Below, piece after piece: positions 11,801 to 20,750 of a stretch of 64,000 nt of DNA (positions within the stretch are counted from its first letter, which is position 1; each line of letters starts with the position of its first letter). Both the position numbers and the translations under genes were made by a program. The notes under the pieces were generated by a model. It was not told the DNA's origin, ran no database searches, and was given only the letters and a program-made list of their open reading frames with translations. This DNA comes from Pseudoips prasinana (taxonomy: Eukaryota; Arthropoda; Insecta; Lepidoptera; Nolidae). The stretch is taken from the NCBI GenBank assembly GCA_951640165.1, contig OX621242.1:16299501-16363500 (forward strand). The letters are read 5' to 3'.

Positions 11801-12643
11801 GATGCAGAAACTCTAATGTTTGCGGATGACGTGGCTGCGTTAGTAATGGCCTCTTCGGTAGATTTACTAGAGGAAAAGCTAAATAGGACAGCTAATCAGC
11901 TTGATAAATGGTTTCGAATTAACGGGTTGGTACTTAACGTGGCCAAAACTCACTTCATTCACTTTGTGCTATCGGGTCACACACAGAGACCACTCGTGGT
12001 GTCTGCGAATGGAGTGAGTATTGCACAGGTCGAAGAGACTACTTTCTTAGGCTTCGAAATTGATAAAAGTCTCAAGTGGGAAAGCCACATAAATAAATTA
12101 TGCGGGAAACTAGGGAGCGCCTGTTTTGCTCTGAGCCGATTGCGAAGTGTAGTGTCCATGGCAGAGATGCGTGCATGCTACTTTGCAACAGTGCATTCGT
12201 TGCTGCAATACGGTGCGGAACTGTGGGGCCGCGCAGCCGATTGGGAGCGAGCATTCCGGATGCAGAAGCGTGCTGTTCGAGCAATGGTCCATGTACCGCA
12301 AGATATATCCGCTAGACCCTATTTTAAAGAACTGGGTATTATGACAGTGCCCTCCATAGTCATATACCAAGTTGCCGTGTATGTTAAAGCGAATATAGAA
12401 CTATATACCACACGAAGCACTATTCATTCGTACAACACACGGCATAACTACAAATTGGCAGCAGTTCCTAGGACACTTACAAAATCATCTAAGATCACTT
12501 ATGTTATGGGTTGCACAGTTTATAACAAACTCCCGGTGAGCATATCTAATATCCCTTCATTACAGAGTTTTAAAGTTCGATTGAAGAGGTGGCTTATCGA
12601 GCAATCGTTTTACTCGCATGACGAATTTTTAAAGTTTAAGTAA
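8864..12643 (+). CDS. Single-ORF CR1/Daphne-like LINE polyprotein: gag-like, AP endonuclease, reverse transcriptase
   Basis: This is an uninterrupted frame encoding 1259 residues, for copy-out and target-primed insertion of its own element. The ATG at 8864 (MAYKALESC) is preferred over one 24 codons upstream, because that leader is basic and low-complexity. Order: a coiled-coil-like segment (~1-55), a spacer, EGWQTVVSRRRK (~180), an unassigned gag-like part ending in an RGGRGG tract (~275), then an APE endonuclease starting IVICHQNIASL (~307) with GDFNIN (~449) and SDHLAV (~515). RT follows with YRPVSIIPA (~825), DLSKAFDV, AQGSSVSN and the catalytic MFADDV (~985). No stop or frameshift was seen. 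The fusion of gag-like and pol parts in one frame and the tandem 3' tail point to the CR1/L2/Daphne group; the clade is inferred. Confidence 0.85.
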   Translation: MAYKALESCVRDLQKTITLLSDKVSALETNIIAQNGIISSQVVTIKELLFKIDGTPAIHKSLSAQTQTAIQRPVRQARLNTIAATTAVKSGVTPAALPKSPITNGLPKTPEVSRSEDAISASTNVQAVACGMAPKPTECTTANNSDSGNLTKNKNEEGWQTVVSRRRKMRQVITGAGKIDAELKTVERVKYIQAWSFRPETTTQNVLNYLNKIYACEEYFVEKRDIKTDKHAAFVIGCPESLYEQLSSPASWPPRVKVSDWFRPRPRGGRGGAAPSATEPVLRTARRSRSVNTDVRNDVNVNERLNRIVICHQNIASLSQKTKRLEVLLRSELKCDILAITEHWLTETNLKCIKIAGYKLASYYCRKQTMHGGSCIFVNENIKCVENIDLVALSVEQFCEISAVKLLDFDVTIICVYRTNLINSNTFLDNFERFLDKIDDLRIQCVIVGDFNINTLGSLTSDVKRLLDILSTHNMTNQVEFPTRITISTMTSLDHVYTNLPSTGVTAQPVTTHLSDHLAVRCDLMCSKSTDSNTSQYTRSFSLHNQNNFAASIGCVDWHEIKMRNKTTLQMATAIINVLSGKFDICFPLRKTSNTIKHDSSWVTSDVKNFKLILFDFIEIGKRYPNNMLINNIISDMKIYYDNLISCTKSRYYTNIIKNSQNASKAMWTVVNMERGKNNTPRLDFTDIVKNVDGTPFLTKKSALDAMNTRFLGAVDACGAPRADIQRVHDQLLVTCLPADRSLRLNRFTADEVYRIIMTRIPPKPSKDTYGISMRLIRLAAIPLSPVLADFFNVCLREGDIPAPLKCSKVSPLYKGKGKKDCIDNYRPVSIIPAVAKILENGLSSRLLEFLSAGDVLTDRQHAYREGRSTTTLTRELIRLVMAAKDKKLQVALICCDLSKAFDVADRNIIAIKLRHYGVDGPSHALFAKLLQDRSQIVVGCEGTERSDPLLSNIGVAQGSSVSNILFSLLLNDLPGSITDAETLMFADDVAALVMASSVDLLEEKLNRTANQLDKWFRINGLVLNVAKTHFIHFVLSGHTQRPLVVSANGVSIAQVEETTFLGFEIDKSLKWESHINKLCGKLGSACFALSRLRSVVSMAEMRACYFATVHSLLQYGAELWGRAADWERAFRMQKRAVRAMVHVPQDISARPYFKELGIMTVPSIVIYQVAVYVKANIELYTTRSTIHSYNTRHNYKLAAVPRTLTKSSKITYVMGCTVYNKLPVSISNIPSLQSFKVRLKRWLIEQSFYSHDEFLKFK

Positions 12644-12763
12644 GTAGTTTGTATTAGAAATATTTTTATTCTTTGACATTGTATCCTATTATATTATTTA
12701 AAAACTATGACATGTAAAACCATTACCAATAAATGACTATTTGACTATTTGACTATTTGACTA
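12644..12763 (+). mobile_element. LINE 3' UTR with TTTGACTA tandem tail
   Basis: The short 3' UTR after the stop ends in an AATAAA-containing stretch and about four head-to-tail copies of the octamer TTTGACTA (about 12732-12763). LINEs of the CR1/L2 group end in such short tandem units rather than poly(A). This marks the 3' end of the element starting before 8864. Confidence 0.75.
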
Positions 12764-12789
12764 CACATGTCTGCGGCCGCAATTCATGC

Positions 12790-13084
12790 ACGAGCCGTAC
12801 ACGTTATCCTTATCCGGGTTTAACTCTGAATGTTTTGGCTAGCAGAAGGCAACCTCATTGCCTCTATCAGCTCCATAAAACTACGATTTAGCTGCTCCCC
12901 AAGTAAGCGCTATTCACTATCTTCGTCATCGAGGGTCTTTTCACGCTGGTCATCTTCTGGGTTGAATCCAACTTCTGATAACGGAGAAAGAGGGGTGTCG
13001 GGGGTCTTTAGTCATGATGACGTCAGCAAGACTGACGTCACTATTATCTGCAGGTTGGTTATCCACTGAAGGTTGTTTACTCAT
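12790..13084 (-). other. Possible N-terminal scrap of a gag-like ORF
   Basis: On the minus strand an ATG at 13084 opens MSKQPSVDNQPADNS. After one frame change, an acidic, hydrophilic run (LSEVGFNPEDDQREKTLDD) and LLGEQLNRSFMELIEAM follow, broken by stops. Composition resembles the start of a retroelement ORF1, but no domain is recognisable. Two perfect TGACGTCA octamers lie at 13018-13025 and 13033-13040, inside the frame. Confidence 0.3.
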
Positions 13085-13114
13085 AGTAAAACCCGAAATA
13101 TGTTTCGTGAAGTT

Positions 13115-13398
13115 TTATTCCATAACAATCTTCTAAGTTAGCCTAGGAGGCTTTCACTGCTTCACCGGACTATAGAGGCGAGCAGAGGGCTCGAGCCGTC
13201 TAGAAATTAAGTGACCCGCGCCGGAGGGCACCCCCTGTGGGGTTCGAACCTCGACTCTGGGCGATTACTGGCGGGGAGAGGGCAGAGATCATCATTTTAG
13301 GGAGTTTTGTGCAACTTTCGCTCTACGTTAATGACATGACGCGGCCCCCCGTCCGCGTTGAGGGGGGCTTTTTATCGATACGATATGCAAACTAAGGG
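13115..13398 (-). mobile_element. Jockey LINE 3' UTR
   Basis: This follows the stop of the Jockey ORF on the minus strand. It shares TTTCACTGCTTCACCG and surrounding blocks with the decayed copy at 27165-27545, and the GGGGTTCG..CTC(A/T)GGG block with 50995-51110. An AATAAA-like signal (minus strand) lies near 13117. Confidence 0.6.
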
Positions 13399-15033
13399 TC
13401 ATGGAGGGCGTTGGTGGTCGCGACGCGTTCGCGGTCGTACTCTCGTCCGACGAGTACGAATGCTCGGTTTGTGTATAGTGTCACGGGAGTTTCTAATGGT
13501 TTTGACTTGTTCGAGGTAAGTAGTAATCTCGTCGTCCGGTTCGTCCAAGATGGTCCTGGGACGACGGTGCTTACGTGAGAAGCGCGATGGGGTGTACTTG
13601 ACCGCCTTTACCACCAAATGGTTTGGATGGTGAGTGGCCGAGTCAAAGTATGTTTTTGACGCCTGCTTCATCCACTGCTTGATGGTAGGCAGTTTGAGAT
13701 CGACGTGTAGGTTTTTATTGCGGACGTACCATGGTGCACCCACGGCGCGCCGCATGAACTGATTCTGAAGCGTTTGGAGTCGGTATAGGGATTTGTGACT
13801 GGCGTACGCGAACACCGGGCTCGCGTACGTCATTATCGGTCGAATGCACGTCTTGTAAATTCTCACCTTGTTATCAAGGGACATTTTACTGCGTGCATTC
13901 AATAGGCAGTGAAATCGACCAAGAGCAAATGCGGCCCGATTGCGAACGGTCCGCAGGTGCTCCCTGAAGTTTAGCCTGTGATCGAGGATCACCCCCAAAT
14001 ATTTGGCTTTCCTCTCCCAAGGGATAGGCTCGCTGAACATTCGGACGGGTAGTAGGATCGGGGGGGGTCTTGACCTAAAGAAGAGCACGGCAGTGCTCTT
14101 GGAGGGGTTTATCTCGATCCTCCATTTCCTGAACCAGTCGCCTAAGGCGTCGGCTGCGGATTGGAGTCGAGAGTGAATGGCACTCGGGCTTCTGCCCGAG
14201 TAATACAGAGCGGTGTCGTCTGCGAAGAGGGCCAGTTGGGCCACCTTGGGGGTGGGAATGTCGCTGGTGTACAGCGAGAACAGGAGGGGGGAGAGGACTG
14301 ACCCCTGGGGAACTCCTGCTCGGATCGGGCGAGGGGTGGAGAAAGCTCCCTCGACGCGGTATCTAAAGGTACGATCCGACAGGAAGTCTCGTATGATGTG
14401 TACGAGACGGTCTGGCACTTCGTATTCCAACAGCTTGTATAATAAGCCGTTGTGCCAGACTCTGTCGAATGCTTTAGCTACGTCGAAGAAGAGTGCTCCT
14501 GTGTGGCAACCTTGCCGGGCTGATTTTACGAGAACGTGTTCAACGATGCGGTGCACCTGGTGAACACATGAGTGTCTGGCTCGAAAGCCAAATTGGACGT
14601 CAGGGAGGAGTTGTTGGCATTGGTGTATGCCAAGAGGCGGGCGTAGATTATGCGCTCGTAAAGTTTCCCCATCGTGCTGAGGAGACTTATCGGGCGATAA
14701 CTAGCCGGGTCGGTTTTGACTTTGCCGGGTTTCGGTATACCAATCACTGTGGCCTGCTTCCACTGTTGTGGGAAGATGTTATTGGAAAAGGCCGCGTTGA
14801 AGATCGCGGCCAGCAGGTTAAGTAGGGGCACAGAGAAGTGCTTGATCACACGATTGGTGATACCGTCAGCGCCGGGGGCTTTACGTGGGCGGAGACCCCC
14901 GATCAGGGTCCTCACCTCGTCGATTGTGACTGGCCTCAGGGGGTCGTCGTCGTCGTCTATTACGACGGCATCGTCCTCCCGGGAGGACTCTGCCCTGGGT
15001 GCTATCGGGGTCGGGGTGATTTGTACTCGACCC
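13399..15033 (-). pseudogene. 5'-truncated Jockey LINE reverse transcriptase with one frameshift
   Basis: The RT reads from the minus strand. The upstream frame (to 14526) carries the RT entry region: LRPRKAPGADGITN, QQWKQATVIGIPKPGK and SYRPISLLSTMGKLYE. Near 14605-14615 a one-base-type shift moves the reading into the downstream frame, which carries VHRIVEHV, FFDVAKAFDRVWHNGLLYKL, AGVPQGSVLSPLLFSLY and the catalytic LALFADDTALYY (near 14216-14230), then the thumb and a basic C-terminus ending at 13399. The motif set is Jockey-type. ORF1 and the endonuclease are missing: the copy is 5'-truncated at about 15033, as expected for incomplete reverse transcription. Apart from the single shift the RT is well preserved, so the insertion is fairly young. 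Confidence 0.85.
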
Positions 15034-15132
15034 GTCGGCCGTATTTATACGAAATGTGCGGTGACAAACATGTTACGTATTCTCTTTGTTCGAATGTATG
15101 AACGAATGTAAAATAAACTATTAAAATCATTA

Positions 15133-15281
15133 ATTGTACAAATGTTAAGATGGTTTATAAATCGTAACTTGATTTTTAACACTAAATTCATTAAGTTTAA
15201 CTAACTATTTAAGAGTAATTTAAACATAGACTTAAAACTACTCCTATGACGCATTTGTTTTTGTTTAATTAATGTAGTTGC
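15133..15281 (+). repeat. 149 bp direct repeat, right copy
   Basis: Identical to 5785-5933 and in the same orientation. It lies about 100 bp from the 5'-truncated end of the Jockey LINE and is followed at once by a long AT dinucleotide run. Confidence 0.85.
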
Positions 15282-15283
15282 GC

Positions 15284-15285
<2 letters not shown>

Positions 15286-15346
<61 letters not shown>
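15286..15346. repeat. AT dinucleotide microsatellite
   Basis: About 30 uninterrupted AT units. It directly abuts the CTAGCTGTGCCCCGCGG repeat start. Confidence 0.95.
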
Positions 15347-15347
<1 letters not shown>

Positions 15348-15535
15348 TAGCTGTGCCCCGCGGGGTTACCCGCGTTAAATTTTATAATTTTTCTTTGCTA
15401 TAAACCTCACGGAGCCCGAGACCTTTCCAACGAATGCAAAACCGTGGAAATCGGTTCGTGCGTTCTGGCGGAGTTATAGCGTCAGGAAGGAAAACCTGAC
15501 TTATTTTTATATAGTAAGAATATTTAATAACATGG
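15347..15535 (+). repeat. Dispersed repeat starting CTAGCTGTGCCCCGCGG
   Basis: The head (CTAGCTGTGCCCCGCGG..TTACCCGCGTTAA) recurs at 24025 and 26745. The body contains an AAATCGGTTCGTGCG block before a TATAGTAAGAA end, matching the AAAATCGCTCCAGCCGTTTA ..AATATTAGTGTGAT pattern of the 24 kb copy. These are 3' motifs familiar from RTE-related retroposons of insects. The class is inferred from memory of the pattern only. Confidence 0.5.
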
Positions 15536-15690
15536 TTTCAGGCTTCTAAGGTTCTGACTTACTGACTTATGCAGCTTCTAGGCTTCTGACTGCGGAGTTA
15601 CAAAATAAAAGCGAAATGATATATGATAACTCATCCAATCTTATCTTGCAAATAATACCATTATAGATAATCCTTTTTCAGTGCAAAAAA

Positions 15691-16060
15691 TAATGTCCTC
15701 CTAGCCGAATTCGGCCACGGCGGCCAGTCTCAACAGAGATTGGCCATCTGCGCGGGACATATTACAGTGCTCAAGTGTGTGCGCAAACACAGGAGCACTT
15801 TCTATTCCATCACTCTCATGATCCGATGGGACGCCTTAGCGACACGACCGGAAAGAGGTCAGGCACAGGACCGACGGCTTTACGTGCTCTCCGAGGCACG
15901 GGAGTATAATACCGCCAACTCCCAGACTTCGGGCTGATGCTGAGAAATTTTTCTTTTTACAGAAAAGTCACAAAATCACTTTTGGCCCGACCCAGGATTT
16001 GAACCCAGGACCTCATTAACTGCGGGTGAACACGCTACCGCTAGACCAACGAGGCAGTCA
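15691..16060 (-). repeat. tRNA-derived SINE, family E
   Basis: On the minus strand a tRNA-like head (B box GGTTCAAATCC; CCGCAGTTAATGAGGTCCTG) is followed by TTTTGTGACTTTTCTGTAAA, the core CGTGCCTCGGAGAGCACG, and a long tail with AGTGCTCCTGTGTTTGCGCA ending at the CTAGGAGGAC motif. Copies: 31233-31579 (plus) and 35209-35464 (plus). The 65-codon frame across it is incidental. Confidence 0.8.
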
Positions 16061-16349
16061 AGGATAAAAAAACCTTCATTTCGGAACTGTATAAGGCTCA
16101 ATGCAAATACTACAAACACTCAATATACGGACTGTAGTATAGCTTAGATTATATTTATTAAGCAACATTGTCAGCCAAATACCTTTATACGAGTAGGAAG
16201 CGGTCATTATAGTCTATAATCGCAAGTAGCAACCAGCGCAGCATACTTTCAGATATTGGCCTTCACCTACACACGTAAGAATAAATTAATTTGCTTGCAC
16301 TGGACTTATTTCTCAAGGTAGCCGAGCTAAGTGGATCAATAGATCCTAC

Positions 16350-16600
16350 TACAATGGCTGCTGGGTTTGGGTTGGTAAATGCTTGCTTTTCACTCCGGAG
16401 TTCGTGGGTATGATATTTGTGTGCATGAACATGTCTGTTTGTCCAGTGTCTAGGTGTAATTATCTATATAAGTAAGTATTTACAAAAGAAAAGTAGTACA
16501 TGTAGTATATCAGTTATCTGGTTTCCATAGTACTAGCTCTGCTTAGTTTGGGATCAGATGGCCGTGTGTGAATAATGTCCCAGGATATTATTAAACATTT
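16350..16600 (+). repeat. tRNA-derived SINE, family A
   Basis: A degraded tRNA-like head is followed by the family body: ATGAACATGTCTGTTTGTCC, GGTGTAATTATCTATATAAG, TATCAGTTATCTGGTTTCC, AGCTCTGCTTAGTTTGGGAT, then a GTGTGAATAATGTCC end and ATATTATT. Compare 20491-20750. Confidence 0.75.
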
Positions 16601-19274
16601 AAAGCGTGCCTTTTTCAGCTTGTTTTGTGGAATATTATATTCGATCCCTACCACTCATGGCACCAGCGGAGTTGTGTAACTTGTACAGAAAGACGCCTTG
16701 ACCTCATTCCGAGAAGTCTAACGAGGTATTCGATGGTGGCTTTCATTATTTCTTGCCAACTGTCCCTGTAATTACACACAACGGCGAACGTGATTCTACT
16801 TCTAAATACATCTTCATTATTTTGTTGAGTTGGCGAGCTTTGACAAGAATAATATTATCTGCCGTTTTCTCTCATTAGTCCAAAATATAATTAAATCTGA
16901 TACTTACTGATTTCTCCCATATAATTCATGCTTTGTTTATTCGGAAACGGAGACTGTCTCCTCTATTAGGAAGGTCCAAATAAGGGCACTTAAACATAAT
17001 GTGGTCGTCATCCTATAGAAGTTGTAAAAATCAAATGGGGAAAATGGGTATGTTATGATGTTTTTCGCCAGCGATAGCTTAGTAATTTTCCCTAAAAGCT
17101 CTTCAGATGTATTAAATACGTGTATACGAGGATAAATATACACATGCATAGGTATATTCATAGTTATTCTGGCTGTGGGAGAATTGCTGACGATACAATA
17201 TTTCGTTACCGCAGGAGTAAAACCTATACGTTATGGAGATTGATTAAAAACTTAAACTTATAAAAAAGGAAAACAATTAAAAGGAAGTATTTGATTCATA
17301 TTTTGTTATGAATAATTTAAAAGTGGTTATTTATTCAATAAGATGTGTATAAAGTTTATGGTCCATTTTATTATACTGTGACTCAACTCAGTTCTGAATT
17401 GTGTTGGTCATTGGACTTGGTAAGTTCTGAGGCTCATCAGCCTCAGAACTTACCAAGTTACCAAGGCCCTCAGTACTTCAGTCTACAGTTTCTATGCGAC
17501 AGTAACCAAGAGAATGTTATCTGGGAAAAGATCTTCTCGGTTGAACCGCCTTCTAAATATTTCTATATAATTATTAACAGTATAATATATTATAATATCC
17601 CTAGGTAAAAAATTAAAGGTAATTCATATTTTCGAGGAAGCCTATCGGGTTGTGAGTTAGTAACGCGGAGACTAGAACGTTAATAATCAAGTTACATTTT
17701 TACGAAGTGTCAAATGAAAATGAAAATTTGATAAATATGATGTTAAATTTTATTTGCTCACATAATTGAGCTTCATTAAAATTATGAATTTTGTATTTAC
17801 AACAAGTAGGTACGTAAATATTATGAAACTCCATCACTTTGAAGCTTAAAAGCATTCCCTGAACTGCCGACACTACCTTCAGTTTTCATGATGAATATGT
17901 GAAAGCAAAAACTTCTTAGAGAATATATTAAGTACTGAAGTTTGCATGCCTCGTCTCAGGTTTCTACAAACAAGACCAGGTCAAACGTATTATGTCTAAA
18001 TAAAAAAGCTGTGCTTAAACTTCGTCAGTTTCCATAACTATGTTTCTCATATTATAATGGAGTCTGAATTCATGGCTAGTGCATATAACCTCTCGGCTCT
18101 CTGGCTATCTTACAAAGTTAGCGCACAAACTCGCCGGAGAAACTAGTCAGAAAATTAATCTTATCTCAATTTTCCCGTGTTTTCCTTCTCTACAGTGTTT
18201 AATTGTGCAAGTTTTAATTACATGCAAACCAAATGCTCGGTACCGACGTGGGGCCGTTTATTCTCTAGATATTTACGACGACAGTGTTCTTATTAGCGGC
18301 AATATAACCGTACTTAGGAACGCTGTTTATTGTTCAATGTAGAGCACTCCTCGTAACTTTTCAGTTTCCAGACGCTCCTTTGCTTTTATTTATACAAACT
18401 AATATTACATAAGTACAGTTCGATTCTATTTGTAGTTTGCTTTTGTTATGACATTTGTTTATGCGTTGTAATAGAAACTATATACATAAATTGTATTAAA
18501 ATGTTTAGTACTGTGTAACTTTTATTTATACAACTACTGTCTATATAGGCGTCTGAATTGTGACTGGTAAAAAAATAATGGACATTATTTAGAAAGGAAA
18601 GAAAGAAAATATGTTTAATAAATAACGGAAGAAATTTATGACTTACCTTTATTCTATATAACAAACAAACAACGCCAACTTTTATGGTTTTCAGGTGAGT
18701 TATCAGCCATGTCTAAATAGATGTAAGTAATTCGTACCAGTATAAGATTTTTTTTAAAGTATATTTAAAACGAGTGTTATATAAAGTCAAGCTGTTTATG
18801 TATAAGCCGTTGTAAAGCTACTTGTGATACATTAGATCTAAAGAGTCTGACTGAGATATAAAAGAACCACGTGACAGCACAAAGAAAAATAAAATCCAGT
18901 CTGAATCGGTTTCAACACACAAGTATTGATAGATATCTTTTCTATAAGTCAAAGTAAGACCGAAAATGTGTTATATATACCTCACTTCACAATGTCATTA
19001 CTTTGAAGCGCACAGTATAATATTATGGAAAGGTATTCGAAAAATGTGTGAAGTCACTTCTAGGCGAGTTGCAAACTTATGATTCAAGGAGTCGAACTAT
19101 CTGAGATACAAATATATATTTCTCTTATCTTTTTTCTGTATATTTTCTCTTATTATCCCCGTTGAAATATGTTTAATTTTGATGTTTATAATATATTAGC
19201 TAAGACTTTCAAGTCGTTTTACCTTTTCGAAGAATAATCAGTTAAGTAGTTTAAAAAAATATTCATTATAGTCA
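16601..19274. other. Unassigned AT-rich stretch with one perfect palindrome
   Basis: No gene was recognised. Frames of 70-90 codons at 17345 and 18079 have no domain, no coding-like neighbours and, in the first case, cross a palindrome. The palindrome is at 17415-17458. Confidence 0.4.
17415..17458. repeat. Perfect palindrome, 20 bp arms
   Basis: The left arm ACTTGGTAAGTTCTGAGGCT (17415-17434) is exactly complementary to the right arm at 17439-17458, with a 4-base loop CATC. Confidence 0.95.
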
Positions 19275-19520
19275 GATGCTCTCACCAGTCAGTAAGTTAT
19301 TGGCGAGGTTAATAACTAGACTCGCGGTCAGTCCATAGATGGATGCCCACCAAAATGGTATAATATCTGAGCGTCTCCGTACTTCGGAGGACACGTTAAG
19401 CTACAGGTCTCGGCTGTAGCCCTAAGCCAATAGTCGTTTAGCCATGTCAGAGGCCTACTGGGTGGCTTATACAACTCTAACACTAACACTAGGATTAACT
19501 CTACCCATACGGTAAGTAAG
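19275..19520 (+). repeat. SINE with a 5S rRNA-like head
   Basis: The head includes GGCGAGGTTAATAACTAGAC, CGCGGTCAGTCCATAGATGG and a GATGCCCACC stretch, which line up with the A box, intermediate element and C box of 5S rRNA. The body has CGTCTCCGTACTTCGGAGG and ACACGTTAAGC; the tail has AGCCATGTCAGAGGCCTACT. It is closest to the copies at 2451 and 50236. Confidence 0.7.
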
Positions 19521-19922
19521 TGACAAAAATGTCAACTAACAAAAATTTGTTATAAATACTCTTTTGGTGGCCAAATAGCTGGAGTGTACCTCGGCTGACG
19601 TTTCGGCTTGTAACTTTAGTAACATCACCAGCTTTTTAGCCCGCAGCTATGAGTTGAACTTGAACTTTAAGTTTATTCTTTACGTTATTATATAATTACG
19701 TATATTACATATATCGTGCAGCTAATGCCTGTCCTGAAATGTGTTATAATCAAATGAAATGAATCAAAAGTATATCAGGATATTCTATTTCTTTACATTA
19801 TTATAAACTAATACACTTCTTCATTCGTTACACGCTTAATTTTAAATAATAATAATAAATAAGTACAACACCTATCCATTCAAAGTTCGTCTGGAAAAAA
19901 TCGCTTAAAGTTTGTATAGTGG

Positions 19923-19992
19923 GCGGTCTTATCGCATGATAAGACCGCCCAATGTTTGTACATTGGGCGGTCTTATCATGCGATAAGACCGC
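19923..19992. repeat. Nested perfect palindrome, 32 bp arms
   Basis: Arms at 19923-19954 and 19961-19992 are exactly complementary around a 6-base loop TTTGTA. Each arm is itself nearly palindromic (GCGGTCTTATCGCATGATAA), so the same 10-mer GCGGTCTTAT or its complement occurs four times. Confidence 0.95.
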
Positions 19993-20021
19993 GATTGTTT
20001 TTTTTTAGTATTTTTATTGTC

Positions 20022-20075
20022 CAATTTATTTATCATGTTTGGGTGTGTACAATAAAGAGTATTCTATTCTAAATA
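20022..20075 (+). mobile_element. LINE 3' terminal scrap with TATTC-type tail
   Basis: GTGTACAATAAAGAGTATTC followed by TATTCTA has an AATAAA signal directly before short tandem TATTC units, the ending used by CR1-like LINEs. The body is too short to classify further. Confidence 0.45.
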
Positions 20076-20210
20076 CAAAGTTATCATGGTTTGTTAATTC
20101 CGCTAATGTCACCTTAATCAAGCCGGGACCGCCCTTAAACTGCTTGATAAAAAATTGACAATTAGTGGAATTAATACTACATATTAACTCTGTATTTAGA
20201 ATGTTATGAA
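20064..20210. repeat. Imperfect inverted-repeat element (MITE-like)
   Basis: ATTCTAAATACAAAGTTA near 20064 and the segment to 20207 are inverted copies over about 45 bases, with TTAATTCC(G/A)CTAAT inside both arms. This gives a fold-back of about 145 bp. No clear target duplication was seen. Confidence 0.5.
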
Positions 20211-20228
20211 TTTCCGCCAAGTAACGCC

Positions 20229-20335
20229 TGATTTATTTATTTTATTTATTTATTAAGGACAGCCAATAATTGTTACATTTTCCTTAATACTAACATGAAA
20301 AGTAGTTCTTCTGTTCTTTATTGTACTGTCGTATT
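20229..20335 (-). mobile_element. Probable LINE 3' end with ATTTATTT tail
   Basis: Read on the minus strand, an AT-rich segment ends in tandem AAATAAAT units after TGGCTGTCCTTAATAAATAA. The layout matches the microsatellite-tailed LINE ends elsewhere in the window. Confidence 0.35.
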
Positions 20336-20490
20336 TTTTTAGAATTATAAGCGTTGTCTATTTTTTTGAAATGGTTAGTATGACAGCAGCTGTCTAAATA
20401 TGGTGCTATAGTTTTATACAACATGCATACGTATATATAAAGGATACCTACTTTGCCATAAGTCGCGCTTTTCGAGTCGGTAGTTACAGT

Positions 20491-20750
20491 TTGACGGGCC
20501 TGTTGGCGTGGTTGGCAAATACTTGCATTTCACGCCGGAGGTCGTTCGATTCCCACCCAGGATAGATATTTGTGTGTATGAACATGTCTGTTTGTCCTGA
20601 GTCGGGGTGTAATTATCTATATAAGTATGTATAAACAAAAGAAAGTAGTATATGTAGTATATCAGTTATCTGGTTTCCATAGTACAAGCTCTGCTTAGTT
20701 TGGGATCAGATGGCCGTGTGTAAATAATGTCCTAGTAACTATTATTATTT
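20491..20750 (+). repeat. tRNA-derived SINE, family A (best copy)
   Basis: The tRNA-like head has GGGCCTGTTGGCGTGGTTGG (A-box region) and GGTCGTTCGATTCCC (B box), then ATATTTGTGTGTATGAACAT, CTGAGTCGGGGTGTAATTAT, TATCTGGTTTCCATAGTACA and AGCTCTGCTTAGTTTGGGAT, ending GTGTGTAAATAATGTCC and ATTATT repeats. Other copies: 16350, 26421, 48161, 51671 and 57665. Confidence 0.85.

Noticed and set aside
5785..15281. LTR retrotransposon bounded by the 149 bp repeats
   Set aside because: The repeats lack TG..CA ends, and no LTR-type gag, protease, integrase, primer-binding site or polypurine tract is seen between them.
15347..15535. Helitron end (CTAG motif near an AT run)
   Set aside because: The CTAG is at the start of the repeat, and no hairpin, TC start or Rep/helicase remains are visible.
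18079..18342. 87-codon frame
   Set aside because: No recognisable motif or coding neighbour; length is within chance.
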